Shown piece after piece: positions 29,001-36,754 of a stretch of 64,000 nucleotides of DNA. The DNA is from Neorhizobium sp. SHOUNA12A (GTDB lineage Bacteria; Pseudomonadota; Alphaproteobacteria; Rhizobiales; Rhizobiaceae). The stretch's first letter is position 1, and each line of letters begins with the position of its first letter. Both the position numbers and the translations under genes were made by a program. A model generated the notes under the pieces. The model ran no database searches. It saw only the letters and a list, made by a program, of their open reading frames with translations, and was not told the origin of the DNA. The stretch is taken from assembly GCF_023006505.1 (NCBI RefSeq), contig NZ_JALBGV010000011.1:53763-117762 (forward strand), given 5' to 3'.

Positions 29001-29602
29001 CCTGAAATCAGGCTCTGGCAGGCATAGTGCACCGCGACCAGCGACGTGGAACAGGCGGTCTGCACATTGACGCTCGGGCCACGCAGGTCGAACGTGAAGG
29101 AGGCGCGCGTCGCCAGAAAATCCTTGTCGTTGCCGGTATGGCGCAACAGGAACATGCCCACTTGGTCGATCAGGTTACGATTGCTGCAGACGTTGAAATA
29201 GAAGTAGCTGCCCATGCCGCAGCCGGCAAAGATACCGACCGGGCCGGGCTGATTGTTCGGCGTCCGGCCGGCATCCTCCATGGCTTCCCAGGCACATTCC
29301 AGGAAATGGCGGTGCTGGGGATCCATGATCGCCGCCTCCTTCGGGTTCAGACCGAAGAATTCCGCGTCGAACATCTCCATATCGGGAAGGTCCGCGCCGC
29401 GGGGAACGTAGTTGGGATGATGGAGCCGCTCGGGATCTTCGCCTTCGGCGATCAGGTCCTCCGGCGAAAACGTGCGGACGGACTCGACGCCGTCTCGCAG
29501 GTTCTGCCAGAATTCCGAAACATTGCGCGCACCCGGCACTCTCAAAGCCATGCCGACGATCGCAATATCGCCGGCACTGACCTGGTTAGACCCCTCAAGC
29601 AT
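23060..29602 (-). CDS. Type I polyketide synthase module, KS-AT-KR-DH-ACP-TE
   Basis: A 2,180-residue one-module PKS. KS: C184 in TACSTS, H320 in CHGTGT and H360 in NIGH. AT: S638 in GHSMGE, with an atypical AAHS specificity motif. KR-like region: Y1344 and N1348 in DYVAANAY and FSS retained, but the nucleotide loop reads SGGLSDVA instead of GGxGxxG. DH: H1433 in a MPGTGYLEL context and D1605 in LLDIATG. ACP: S1819 in GGHSL. Thioesterase: S1968 in GYSGGG. The KR lies before the DH, unlike the usual DH-KR order. ATG 29602 is chosen by the KS start; in-frame starts extend to 29710. The divergent NRPS may supply its starter. The thioesterase should release the product. Confidence 0.9.
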   Translation of the reverse strand: MLEGSNQVSAGDIAIVGMALRVPGARNVSEFWQNLRDGVESVRTFSPEDLIAEGEDPERLHHPNYVPRGADLPDMEMFDAEFFGLNPKEAAIMDPQHRHFLECAWEAMEDAGRTPNNQPGPVGIFAGCGMGSYFYFNVCSNRNLIDQVGMFLLRHTGNDKDFLATRASFTFDLRGPSVNVQTACSTSLVAVHYACQSLISGECDMALAGGVTIEFPHRRGYTFQEGEILSPDGHCRPFDHRAAGTVFGSGVGVVVLRRLSDALRDGDVIHAVIKGTAVNNDGGSKAGYLAPSVSGQAEAVLEAQGLAGVDADTIQYIECHGTGTFLGDPIEIEALTAAFRQSTDRTGFCHVGSVKSNIGHLDTAAGVVGLIKATLAVNEGEIPPTLGFERPNPSIDFEKSPFRVNNKLVKWPHAPGPRRAAVNSLGVGGTNAHAIIEQAPTRYVPDVVKGDAQAGADCDPMLLFLSARQRKTIDQAAERLGLAMSNQPGLSLDDVSFTLQHGRKHFDHRMVVAVRGREDAVAVLANPGGRGFVHQPVPNNAGAIFLFPGGGAQYVGMAKRLYEEDQTFRLIVEEGLSHLPSDAAKEIRATWLGENTAATAKAFLRPSLQLPAILITEIGLARLWMDWGVKPKALIGHSMGENAAACVAGVMSFKDAVNLVHLRGKLFETLQPSGMMSVPLDHDRLSELLPSSLDIASVNAPSLCVVSGLNEDLDAFREFLVTQGIDATRVPINIAAHSRLVTPILKAFETFLRGITLRAPAIPILSNRTGLPLSAEEATDPMYWVGHLRSTVHFAHGMAALSAEPGRIYIEVGPGRVLSSLTKAQGSIPANQVINSLPHPDEAGDDRLYFLSAVGRAWATGFDVDIDRLWQGRSPRRVRLPAYPFQHKRFFIDRAGANERGKSAEPVLSKEPDIARWGYRPSWKQTLADYEIGAEKEARSWLFFLDDTGVGARLVDALRMVGHRVVTVSLGDAFIRRSAEDYMLCPELGRAGYDALVAGLVGDGGLPSRIVHMWLLTQAETFRPGSNFFHRNQECGFDSMLHLAQALGDAASVPDIHFTVITNGMQQVSGEPLPYPEKATVLGPGLVLPKEMSGATVKVIDIDLPSKAERNSKRFAFARSAEKKDAVDLAPLTEQLWEDLHAKPGSEVVALRKGRRWSQIHQRLPLKEVSSERAKLREGGVYFFSGGLSDVALALADELASQFRARIVLVGRLVLPLRENWKFYDRTHGHDGVRRAISAIRGLEDKGAEVLYLVGDVSNPEQMSRAVETSLSRFGEINGVFHAAGAVDDGLIQTKTRDSIDTVLTPKVLGTTVLDAAFENVALDFFLMFSSTSTDVVRAGQVDYVAANAYLNAFAQSRSHRTDRATVALHWGVWNEVGLAARALGASEGGGWIRPVAGPAAGPFFHHWKEDETGLPWLEALVSPETEWMLDEHRLLSGQAVMPGTGYLELITQASREYGLPFAAEVADLVFLRPLVFSDGEMKAVRVRLEPVAELFRVVVLAGPADGEDALFVKHAEAVLKPQPQQRRETVDIATIASSCDETRIAGGGSALRAVQEKHIRFGPRWSVLRSMAIGGGKAIAELKLDPSYADDLSKGVLLHPGLLDIATGFAMELAKDYDAETSLWAPATYGRVVLHEPLPAEIISIVRLADSNDFGEGYAAFDVTITDPGGNVVFEAEKFVMRRLENDLALGLAPQADAPAAAKPKHAPLSPAMLKLGTQVRNGILPAEGFSALQRALATSEPQPIISSIDLETLREWIASSAETATPSGDNFERPDLESEFVEPRNPIEETLASYWRELLGIAKVGIHDSFFDMGGHSLIAVRLFRMIKKQYALGLPISTLFEAPTIAQCAERIAVELPDGGEAAGSELAGSLPTTTAKPVHLVLMNPGKNAKATPLFICAGMFGNVLNLRHLAMTMGADRPVYGLQARGLYGDHEPHATFEEMAVDYIAELRTVQPNGPYLLAGYSGGGITAYEMARQLQEAGEEVSHLLMLDTPLPRQPGLDLRDRITMKLQDIRRHKANYLAKYLQDRLHDKMNGRAKQEAEHQAGPTEHFNNEKIEVAFRRAAHQYQVKPYAGAVTLFRPKPAIFYRLSGGRCLKENRDVLLSDNGWGEHVVQISVSEVPGDHDSMVLDPYVRVLAERMRAIVAEAVEKRKSKDAGPAQPFQSKTVAQKPVIELA

Positions 29603-29906
29603 CGATACCGTCCCAACCCGCGGAGGTCGGCCCGATGACATCACCCCAATGAGCCATGGGCCTCGTTCCGCTTCCATTGAAAAACCGCGAGCGCAAACCC
29701 GCATTCTCAATGTGCTTCCAGCTAAGAAGCAATCGCAATTACTCCTTTGGAAACCATCATCATCCGTATGGGGGAGAGGCAGGTAAGGCCCGCGATTCAG
29801 GCTTAGCCGCGATCATCCGCATGGGTGGTGAGGCGCATGTTGAGTTTTATACCGCCCCCCGTTTCTATCGAAGTGCCTGGAACAGCAACGAGTGGGGACA
29901 AGCTTT
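29603..29906. other. Divergent promoter region between PKS and NRPS genes
   Basis: This 304-bp region must hold the promoters for both the PKS and the NRPS gene. It contains two imperfect direct repeats about 53 bp apart, listed separately. I could not find a convincing consensus promoter or a palindromic iron-regulator site on either strand. Confidence 0.5.
29759..29834. repeat. Imperfect direct repeats in the PKS-NRPS divergent region (possible regulator sites)
   Basis: ATCATCCGTATGGGGG at 29759 and ATCATCCGCATGGGTG at 29812 share 14 of 16 bases, each followed by a GAGGC. They start 53 bp apart, about five helical turns, so the same face of the DNA would be presented twice between the divergent genes. 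This would suit a shared activator or repressor. Confidence 0.35.
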
Positions 29907-32900
29907 ATGGGCGAATTGAAGTGTGTTTTGATCGGTGGCGGACTATTGCTGGTTCAATGCGCTGAAATTCTGCGGGGGTGCGGACATAAGATCCAGGCCA
30001 TAGCCACTTCGAACGGATCGGTTCGAAACTGGGCGATGGCCCAGGACATTCCCGTCATAGCACCCGAAGGCGATTACCCCGCCCAGTTGACGCAATATGA
30101 CTACGACTGGCTCTTCAGCATCGCCAACCTGAAAATGGTCCCCAATGCGATCTGGCAGTACGCGCGCATCGGCGCCGCCAATTTCCATGACGGTTTACTG
30201 CCGGACATGGCCGGCCTCAACACACCCGCCTGGGCAATCCTCGAAGGTCACGAGCGCCACGGCATCACCTGGCACGCAATCACCGAAGGTATCGACGAAG
30301 GCGATATCTATGCGCAGCAGCATTTCGAGATCAGCGCGGACGAGACGGCACTGACGCTGAACACCAAATGCTTTGAAGCAGGAATCGCGACCTTCTCCGA
30401 GATGCTCGGCAATATCGAGCGCGGCACCCTGATCCCCCGCCGCCAGGATTTCGCAACTCGCGCCTATTACGGACAGCTCAAGCGTCCTCCGGCCGCCGGC
30501 ACCCTCGATTTCACCGCTTCGGCAAGCGAACTTTCGCGCCTGGTGCGCGGCCTGGATTTCGGCGCGACCTATCTCAACCCGCTGGCAACGCCCAAGGTCC
30601 AGTTTGGCAACGACGTCTTCACCGTCAGAAATCTTCGCGTCCTCGACGGCGAACTGAACGGCGAACCCGGCCTGGTCCTGTCGGTCGGCGCCCATGGCGT
30701 GACGGTCGGCACCGCGGACATGCCGGTCCTGCTCGAAGCCATCCGCAAGGACGGCGCCAGGCAAGTAGTCCTTTCCTCGGTGCTGCGCCCCGGCGACCGG
30801 CTGCCGCTTATGAACGGCCGCGAGAAGGACACGTTATCGCAAGCGGTTTCCACTCTTGCCCGACATGAAGGCTTCTTCCGCCGCACGCTCGAAACCAGCA
30901 CAGATATCAGGCTACCTTATGTAAAAGCACTCGAAGCCGGCCAGGTACCGGATATTCGCACCATCCCCCTGCCCTTTGCCGGACAGCTTTCGCGGCAGGA
31001 ACGGGTCGCGCTGACGGCAGCCTTCCTGAACCGTCTTTCCGGTCAGCCGACGTTCGACCTCGCTTATACGAACGACAGGCTGATAGACCTTGGTGCCCGC
31101 CACCCCGGCTATTTCGCCAAGTCCATTCCGCTGCGGATCGACGCCTCGGGGCAGGTCTCGGTCGAGGACCTGCTCGGGCATGTCGACCGGTTGCTCAACG
31201 TGCTGGACGAACGCCAGGGTTATTGCCGCGATCTTGTCGACCGTTATCCCGGCCTGACCGCGGCTGAGCTGACGGTCGGTATCGCGGACATCTCCAATCC
31301 GGCGCTCACCGATGAAATCGACGGCTGCGCCCTGACCTTCCGGCTTGGCGAGACGAGGGCCGACCTTGTCTACGATCGGGCACGCGTCGATGAACGTCAG
31401 GCACAGGATCTGGCGACGGCATTTGCGATCCTGGCCTCGGCGTTCGAGGACCACGCGACGTTGCTGCAGGACCTGCCCTTGATGTCGAACGCCGACAGGA
31501 ACATGGTCCTCTTCGACTGGAACCGGACTGAGCGGGTATACGATACGACCGCCTGCGTCCACCAGCTTATCGAGCGGCAGGTCGACCGGACGCCGGATGC
31601 CGAAGCCCTGGCATTCCACGGCCGTTCCCTTTCTTATCGCGAGATGGACGAGCGGGCGAACCGCATCGCGCAAGCGCTGGTCGCTCAGGGCGTCGGCCCG
31701 GACGTCACCGTTGGCCTGTACCTGCCGCGTTCGCTCGACCTTGTCGTCGGAGCGCTTGCGATCATGAAGGCGGGCGGAGCCTATATTCCGCTCGACCCGC
31801 ATTTTCCAGCCGATCGCCTCGCATTCATGATCAAGGACAGCGGCGCCAAACTGGTTCTGACCGAGCGACGGCTGGCAAAATCCGAGACGCTTGATGGCAT
31901 CGATTTCCTGTGTGTCGAGGATGTCCTTCGAAGCCAGGCCGCAGCCGATCGCCCGGCAACCGACGTGACTTCCAGCAATCTCGCCTATGTCATCTATACT
32001 TCGGGCTCGACTGGCCTGCCGAAGGGCGTGATGCTCGAGCATCGCAACGTCGTCAACTTCTTCGTCGGCATGGACGAGCGGGTGCCGCGCGCCGCCGATC
32101 GTCGCAATGTCTGGCTGGCCGTCACCAGCCTCTCTTTCGATATTTCCGTTCTGGAACTTTTCTGGACCCTTGCCCGCGGCTTCAAGGTCGTCATCCATTC
32201 CTCCGAAGTCATCGAAGCCAAGGCAAAGGGCGCGTCTTCCGCCGGGAGAGGCACCCATCTGGATTTCGGCCTCTTCTACTGGGGCAATGACGGCGGAGCT
32301 GGTCCGGACAAATACCGCCTGCTGATCGAAGGCGCGAAATTTGCCGATGCCAACGGATTCGATTCCGTCTGGACGCCGGAGCGCCATTTCCACGCCTTCG
32401 GTGGCCCCTATCCGAACCCGGCCGTTACCGGAGCGGCGGTCGCGGCGGTCACCAAAAACCTTTCGATCCGCGCCGGCAGTTGCGTTTTGCCGCTCCATCA
32501 TCCGGCGCGCGTCGCCGAGGAATGGGCAGTCATCGACAATCTCAGCAATGGGCGCGTCGCACTTGCCTTCGCCTCCGGCTGGATGCCGGAGGACTTCGTG
32601 TTGCGGCCCGAAAACGCACCGCCGAAGAACAAGGCGAGCCTGACCCGCGACATCGAGGTCGTCCGCAAATTGTGGCGTGGCGACAGCGTCGATTTCGATT
32701 TCGGCGCCGGCACGGTCGCAGTCGTGACCCAGCCGCGGCCGGTCCAGAAGGAGCTCCCTGTCTGGCTAACCACCGCCGGCAATCCGGAAAGCTATCGGGA
32801 AGCCGCTCGGCTCGGCGCCAACGTGCTCACCCACTTGCTCGGCCAGTCGGTCGACGAGCTTGCGGAAAAGATCCGCATCTACCGGCAGACGCTCACTGAG

Positions 32901-34526
32901 ACAGGTCGCGACCCCGCCGATTACAAAGTCACGCTAATGCTGCACACCCTGATCGGCGAAGATCGCAACGAGGTGCGGGATCTGGCGCGCGGCCCGATGA
33001 AGGAATACCTGCGCAGCGCAGCGGCCCTCATCAAGCAATATGCTTGGGCGTTTCCGGCCTTCAAGAAGCCGCAGGGCATCGCCCAGCCGATGGATATCGA
33101 CCTCCAGTCGCTCGCGCCCGAGGAGATGGATGCCATCCTGGAATTCGCCTTCCTGCGTTATTTCGAAGACAGCGGCCTGTTCGGCACGGTCGAGGATGCG
33201 CTGGAAAGGCTGGATCAGGTCAAGGCGGCCGGCGTCGACGACATTGCCTGCCTCATCGATTTCGGCCTGGCCGACGATATCGTCATGGAAAGGCTGCCGC
33301 TGCTGGCCGAAGTGGTCAAGACGAGCAAGAATCCCGTCAGCGACGAGACCGGAGACGGTTTTGCAGAAGAGATCCGCAAGCATCGGGTTACCCATCTGCA
33401 ATGCACGCCCTCGATGGCCCGCATGTTCATGATGATCGACGAGGACCGCGCAGCACTCAGCGACGTCAGGCATCTCTTCCTCGGCGGCGAGGCGCTGCAG
33501 GGGTCGCTTCTGGCAGCCTTGCGAACCGTCACCGATGCGACGATTGAAAACATGTACGGCCCGACCGAGACGACGATCTGGTCTTCGACATTCACGGCCG
33601 GCCCATCGACAGGCGTCGTGCCGATCGGCCATCCGATCGCCAATACCCAGCTCTATGTGCTCGACAATGCCTATAATCCGGTGCCGCCCGGCGATGTCGG
33701 CGAACTCTATATCGGCGGCGATGGCGTCGCCCGCGGATATCACAACCGCGAACAGCTCACCAAAGAACGCTTCCTGCCGAACCCGTTCATGGAAGGCCGG
33801 ATCTATCGAACCGGCGACCTTGCTCGCTTCGACAGGAACGGCGTCCTGCATTTCCTCGGCCGTACCGATCATCAGGTAAAGATCCGCGGCCATCGCATCG
33901 AGCTTGGCGAGATCGAAGCGCGGATCGGCACCTTCGCCGGCATCCGCGAGGCGGTCGTGGTCGCTCGCAAGGACAACCCCGGCGACGTGCGCCTGGTGGC
34001 TTATATCCGCACCGACGGGACGTCCGTCTCCGAACAGGATCTGCGTGCCTATATCGCCGAAGCTCTGCCCGATGCGATGATACCATCGCATTTCGTGACG
34101 ATGGAGGCCTTCCCGCTGACGCCGAACGCCAAGGTGGATCGCAACAAGCTGCCGGCTCCGACGGAAAAGGTCCAGTCCACGCCCGCGACGTTCATAGAAC
34201 CGTCCAACAGTCTGCAACGCGACATCAGCGAGGTCTTCAGCCGCGCACTTGGGCTCGAAAAGGTCGGCATCTTCGACAACTTCTTTGCACTCGGAGGACA
34301 TTCGCTGCTCGCTGTGCAGGTTCATCGCGAGATGAAGGCAAAGTTGGCACCGGATCTGACGATCACCGACCTCTTCCGTTTCCCGACGGTTGCCCTTCTA
34401 GCCGACCATATCGCCGGCAAGGGTAAGGCCGATATCCAGCTGAGCAGGGTGGCCGAGCGGGCCGCATTGCGCCGCAATGCGATGGAACGGCGCCCGACGC
34501 TGGTCCGCGTGGAAACGAAGGTCTAG
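29907..34526 (+). CDS. NRPS: formyltransferase - half condensation - adenylation split by luciferase-like monooxygenase - PCP
   Basis: A 1,539-residue synthetase. Residues 1-245 are a methionyl-tRNA-formyltransferase-like domain with N92, H94 and D130, matching the catalytic triad in identity and H-D spacing. Residues about 325-530 resemble only the C-terminal lobe of a condensation domain; no HHxxxDG is present. The adenylation domain starts about 545 (TSGSTGLPKG near 698, FDIS at 744-747 with the amino-binding D745), is interrupted at about 783-1138 by an FMN-dependent luciferase-like monooxygenase of the MupA/Atu3671 type, and resumes with NMYGPTETT near 1215 and K1409. The PCP serine is S1466 in GGHSL. 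ATG 29907 with GGGGA upstream is preferred to GTG 29892. It probably loads, formylates and oxygenates one amino acid. Confidence 0.9.
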   Translation: MGELKCVLIGGGLLLVQCAEILRGCGHKIQAIATSNGSVRNWAMAQDIPVIAPEGDYPAQLTQYDYDWLFSIANLKMVPNAIWQYARIGAANFHDGLLPDMAGLNTPAWAILEGHERHGITWHAITEGIDEGDIYAQQHFEISADETALTLNTKCFEAGIATFSEMLGNIERGTLIPRRQDFATRAYYGQLKRPPAAGTLDFTASASELSRLVRGLDFGATYLNPLATPKVQFGNDVFTVRNLRVLDGELNGEPGLVLSVGAHGVTVGTADMPVLLEAIRKDGARQVVLSSVLRPGDRLPLMNGREKDTLSQAVSTLARHEGFFRRTLETSTDIRLPYVKALEAGQVPDIRTIPLPFAGQLSRQERVALTAAFLNRLSGQPTFDLAYTNDRLIDLGARHPGYFAKSIPLRIDASGQVSVEDLLGHVDRLLNVLDERQGYCRDLVDRYPGLTAAELTVGIADISNPALTDEIDGCALTFRLGETRADLVYDRARVDERQAQDLATAFAILASAFEDHATLLQDLPLMSNADRNMVLFDWNRTERVYDTTACVHQLIERQVDRTPDAEALAFHGRSLSYREMDERANRIAQALVAQGVGPDVTVGLYLPRSLDLVVGALAIMKAGGAYIPLDPHFPADRLAFMIKDSGAKLVLTERRLAKSETLDGIDFLCVEDVLRSQAAADRPATDVTSSNLAYVIYTSGSTGLPKGVMLEHRNVVNFFVGMDERVPRAADRRNVWLAVTSLSFDISVLELFWTLARGFKVVIHSSEVIEAKAKGASSAGRGTHLDFGLFYWGNDGGAGPDKYRLLIEGAKFADANGFDSVWTPERHFHAFGGPYPNPAVTGAAVAAVTKNLSIRAGSCVLPLHHPARVAEEWAVIDNLSNGRVALAFASGWMPEDFVLRPENAPPKNKASLTRDIEVVRKLWRGDSVDFDFGAGTVAVVTQPRPVQKELPVWLTTAGNPESYREAARLGANVLTHLLGQSVDELAEKIRIYRQTLTETGRDPADYKVTLMLHTLIGEDRNEVRDLARGPMKEYLRSAAALIKQYAWAFPAFKKPQGIAQPMDIDLQSLAPEEMDAILEFAFLRYFEDSGLFGTVEDALERLDQVKAAGVDDIACLIDFGLADDIVMERLPLLAEVVKTSKNPVSDETGDGFAEEIRKHRVTHLQCTPSMARMFMMIDEDRAALSDVRHLFLGGEALQGSLLAALRTVTDATIENMYGPTETTIWSSTFTAGPSTGVVPIGHPIANTQLYVLDNAYNPVPPGDVGELYIGGDGVARGYHNREQLTKERFLPNPFMEGRIYRTGDLARFDRNGVLHFLGRTDHQVKIRGHRIELGEIEARIGTFAGIREAVVVARKDNPGDVRLVAYIRTDGTSVSEQDLRAYIAEALPDAMIPSHFVTMEAFPLTPNAKVDRNKLPAPTEKVQSTPATFIEPSNSLQRDISEVFSRALGLEKVGIFDNFFALGGHSLLAVQVHREMKAKLAPDLTITDLFRFPTVALLADHIAGKGKADIQLSRVAERAALRRNAMERRPTLVRVETKV

Positions 34527-34528
34527 CT

Positions 34529-35179
34529 ATGCTGCTGGAAGGCATATTCGATCCTTCCGTGTCGGTTGCCGAATCCGACCTGTACGGCGACGTTTCGAAA
34601 CTCTATCCCGAAGAGAGAACGGCGATCGCCACGGCGGTGAAGAGCCGGCAGCAGGAGTTCACCGCCGGCCGCACCTGCGCCAGGCGGGCCATGGGCCATC
34701 TGGGCCTGCCGGATATGGCCATCCCCGTGGGGGCGGACCGGGCGCCGATCTGGCCGGCCGGCATTGCCGGAAGCATCAGCCACTCCACCACGCGATGCGT
34801 TGCGGCCATCGGCCGCCATTCGGACGGCATCAAGGCTCTCGGACTCGATCTGGAGGAAGCGACGCCGCTTGACGACACCTATGCGCAGGAGATCTGCACA
34901 CCCCGCGAGCGACAGTGGCTCAACCGCCAGCAATGGGGCACTCGCGGCCGGTTGGTGAAGGCGATCTTCAGCGCCAAGGAATGCACCTACAAGTGCCAGT
35001 ACGGCCTGACGCGCACGATGTTCGGTTTCGAGGCCATCCGCATCGAATTGAATCTCGCCGACGGGCATTTCGCCGCTTATTTCGAGATCGATGTCCCGCC
35101 CTTCAGGACTGGTGACCGGCTTGTGGGCCGGATCAGGCTGCGCGACGGATATGTCGTCGCCGGCATGATCATCCGCTGA
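34529..35179 (+). CDS. Sfp/EntD-type 4'-phosphopantetheinyl transferase
   Basis: A 216-residue enzyme that transfers phosphopantetheine from CoA to carrier-protein serines. The magnesium-binding GLDLEE motif (D107, E109) and the FSAKEC motif (K150, E151) are present, with the SISHS block at about 85-90. It starts two bases after the NRPS stop, so it is co-transcribed. Likely clients are the NRPS PCP, the PKS ACP and perhaps the free ACP at 41.4-41.6 kb. Length and motifs match EntD-like members. Confidence 0.9.
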   Translation: MLLEGIFDPSVSVAESDLYGDVSKLYPEERTAIATAVKSRQQEFTAGRTCARRAMGHLGLPDMAIPVGADRAPIWPAGIAGSISHSTTRCVAAIGRHSDGIKALGLDLEEATPLDDTYAQEICTPRERQWLNRQQWGTRGRLVKAIFSAKECTYKCQYGLTRTMFGFEAIRIELNLADGHFAAYFEIDVPPFRTGDRLVGRIRLRDGYVVAGMIIR

Positions 35180-35518
35180 AGCATCGGCCGCAGCCTGCTC
35201 GGCCCCTGGCCCAGGCCGCCAACCGCCAAGAACGACGCAGTTCAAGCCCGTTTCACCATGAGACAGCCGGCGGGAAGCCAGCAGCGGCATTTTGCGTAAC
35301 CGCCTGCATTCACTCGATCGATAACCGTTTTGGCACGAAGAACAGGCTTCAATTGACCCACCTGCCATCAAATGGGCGTAGATAGGTTCGACCTGATCCC
35401 ACCTGCCCCAAAATAGGATGAGCCCGCGCTCACTCGAACTGTGTAGCGTGGTCAGCTTAGAACGCTCGGCCCTCCCGTTATGATTGACTCCTTGAGACGC
35501 TATCGTCGGAGGGAAGTC
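35180..35518. other. Intergenic region without a recognised element
   Basis: These 339 bp follow the phosphopantetheinyl transferase gene. GC-rich imperfect dyads occur at about 35200-35225 without a T-run. No gene, terminator or convincing promoter could be supported. The GT2 gene that follows has its own strong ribosome binding site. Confidence 0.4.
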
Positions 35519-36715
35519 ATGCAACAGGACATACTGGTCGCCGCAGCATTGTTATTGTCCGTCGTTGTCCTTGTTCCGACTGTCTTTTTCGCAATTGAAT
35601 GCCTCGCGGGAAGCATCGGCCGGCAGAGCAAACCGCCGCGTCAGAACGGGCAACGACCGCAAGTCGCAGTTCTTGTCCCGGCGCACAACGAAGAGCTTCA
35701 GATCATTGGCACCCTGCAGAGCATCCAAAGCCAGATGCGCGATGGCGATCGGCTGGTCGTCGTGGCGGACAACTGCAACGATCTCACCGCCTCGCTGGCG
35801 CGCGAAGCGGGCGCAGATGTCATCGTGCGGTTCGATCCGCTTCGCCGCGGCAAGGGATACGCCCTCGACGCCGGCGTCAGGTACCTCGGCCTGCTGCCGC
35901 CGGACGTGGTCGTCATTGTCGACGCCGATTGTTGGCTGGAACCGGGCGCGCTCGATAACCTCGCCCTGATGGCCGCGGCAACGAACGGACCCGTGCAATC
36001 CCGCTATCTGATGTTCGCGCCGCCGGACGCAAGCATCAACCTCGCGGTTTCCGAATTCGCATTTCTCCTGAAAAACCGGATCCGGCTTCTTGGACTGGCT
36101 AAACTCGGGCTTCCTGCGCAATTGACCGGCTCGGGCATGGCATTTCCCTGGGCCGTCCTGCGTGACGCCGCACTTGCGAACGGCGATCTGGTCGAAGACA
36201 TGAAGCTTGGGCTGGACCTCGCGCGGATCGGCCAGGCTCCGCTTTTTTGCGATGCCGCAGCCGTAAGCAGCAGGTTTCCGTATTCAAAGAAAGGCCTCGA
36301 AACACAAGCCTCCCGATGGAACGCGGGCCGCTTGGCGTTAGCGGCACACCTTTTCTCGGCCTTGCTTGACGTCAACACGTTGCGGAACAGGGCCTATCTG
36401 GCGCTCGTCGTTGATGCGCTCATACCGCCGCTGACATTGCTGGCAGCGCTTCTCCTGCTCTCACTGTTTCCGGCAGTCCTCCTCGCGACTTCGGGAATTG
36501 CAATCGCGCCGTTGGCCATCTCGATCATCAGCATCCTGGCTTTCGATATCGGGCTGTCCGTAGCCTGGTGGCGTCACGGCAGACGCGCGCTTCCCATGCA
36601 TGCCATGGCTGACATCCCGGGATACATCTTCAGGAAACTGAGGCTCTATCCGCGCCATGTCATCGAAGCCGGCGGGGCCACCTGGATCAGAACCGATCGA
36701 ACCAGGGTCCACTGA
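35519..36715 (+). CDS. Membrane GT2 glycosyltransferase with QxxRW motif
   Basis: A 398-residue protein with an N-terminal membrane helix, a cytoplasmic GT2 domain and two or three C-terminal helices. Visible motifs are VLVPAHNEE, the metal-binding VDADCW, the acceptor-site GDLVEDMK and QASRW, which fits the QxxRW of membrane-embedded beta-glycosyltransferases. It would add a sugar to the EPS intermediate. ATG 35519 follows GGAGGGAAG and is preferred to the upstream in-frame start at 35480. It converges with the GMC oxidoreductase gene 39 bp away. Confidence 0.87.
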   Translation: MQQDILVAAALLLSVVVLVPTVFFAIECLAGSIGRQSKPPRQNGQRPQVAVLVPAHNEELQIIGTLQSIQSQMRDGDRLVVVADNCNDLTASLAREAGADVIVRFDPLRRGKGYALDAGVRYLGLLPPDVVVIVDADCWLEPGALDNLALMAAATNGPVQSRYLMFAPPDASINLAVSEFAFLLKNRIRLLGLAKLGLPAQLTGSGMAFPWAVLRDAALANGDLVEDMKLGLDLARIGQAPLFCDAAAVSSRFPYSKKGLETQASRWNAGRLALAAHLFSALLDVNTLRNRAYLALVVDALIPPLTLLAALLLLSLFPAVLLATSGIAIAPLAISIISILAFDIGLSVAWWRHGRRALPMHAMADIPGYIFRKLRLYPRHVIEAGGATWIRTDRTRVH

Positions 36716-36726
36716 TCCGGGGCGAG

Positions 36727-36740
36727 AGGGGCATTCCCCT
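36727..36740. terminator. Short hairpin between convergent genes
   Basis: AGGGG at 36727-36731 and CCCCT at 36736-36740 form a 5-bp stem with a 4-base loop, followed on the plus strand by only TT. It sits in the 39-bp gap between two convergent genes and is too weak to call a strong terminator. Confidence 0.3.
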
Positions 36741-36754
36741 TTCGGAGAGCCGGC

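Noticed and set aside
29603..29906. Search for iron-regulator sites (Fur or RirA type) between the PKS and NRPS genes
   Set aside because: No palindrome of the expected form was found by eye.
30912..34325. Long minus-strand frames opposite the NRPS gene (30912-32501 and 32934-34325)
   Set aside because: They are complete overlaps of a well-supported gene on the other strand and have no recognisable motifs.
23060..35179. Siderophore assignment for the PKS/NRPS locus, as in Agrobacterium loci with the same monooxygenase type
   Set aside because: The window holds no siderophore receptor, exporter or clear iron box, and the assembly line is shorter than a typical siderophore pathway. It remains possible but is not supported here.
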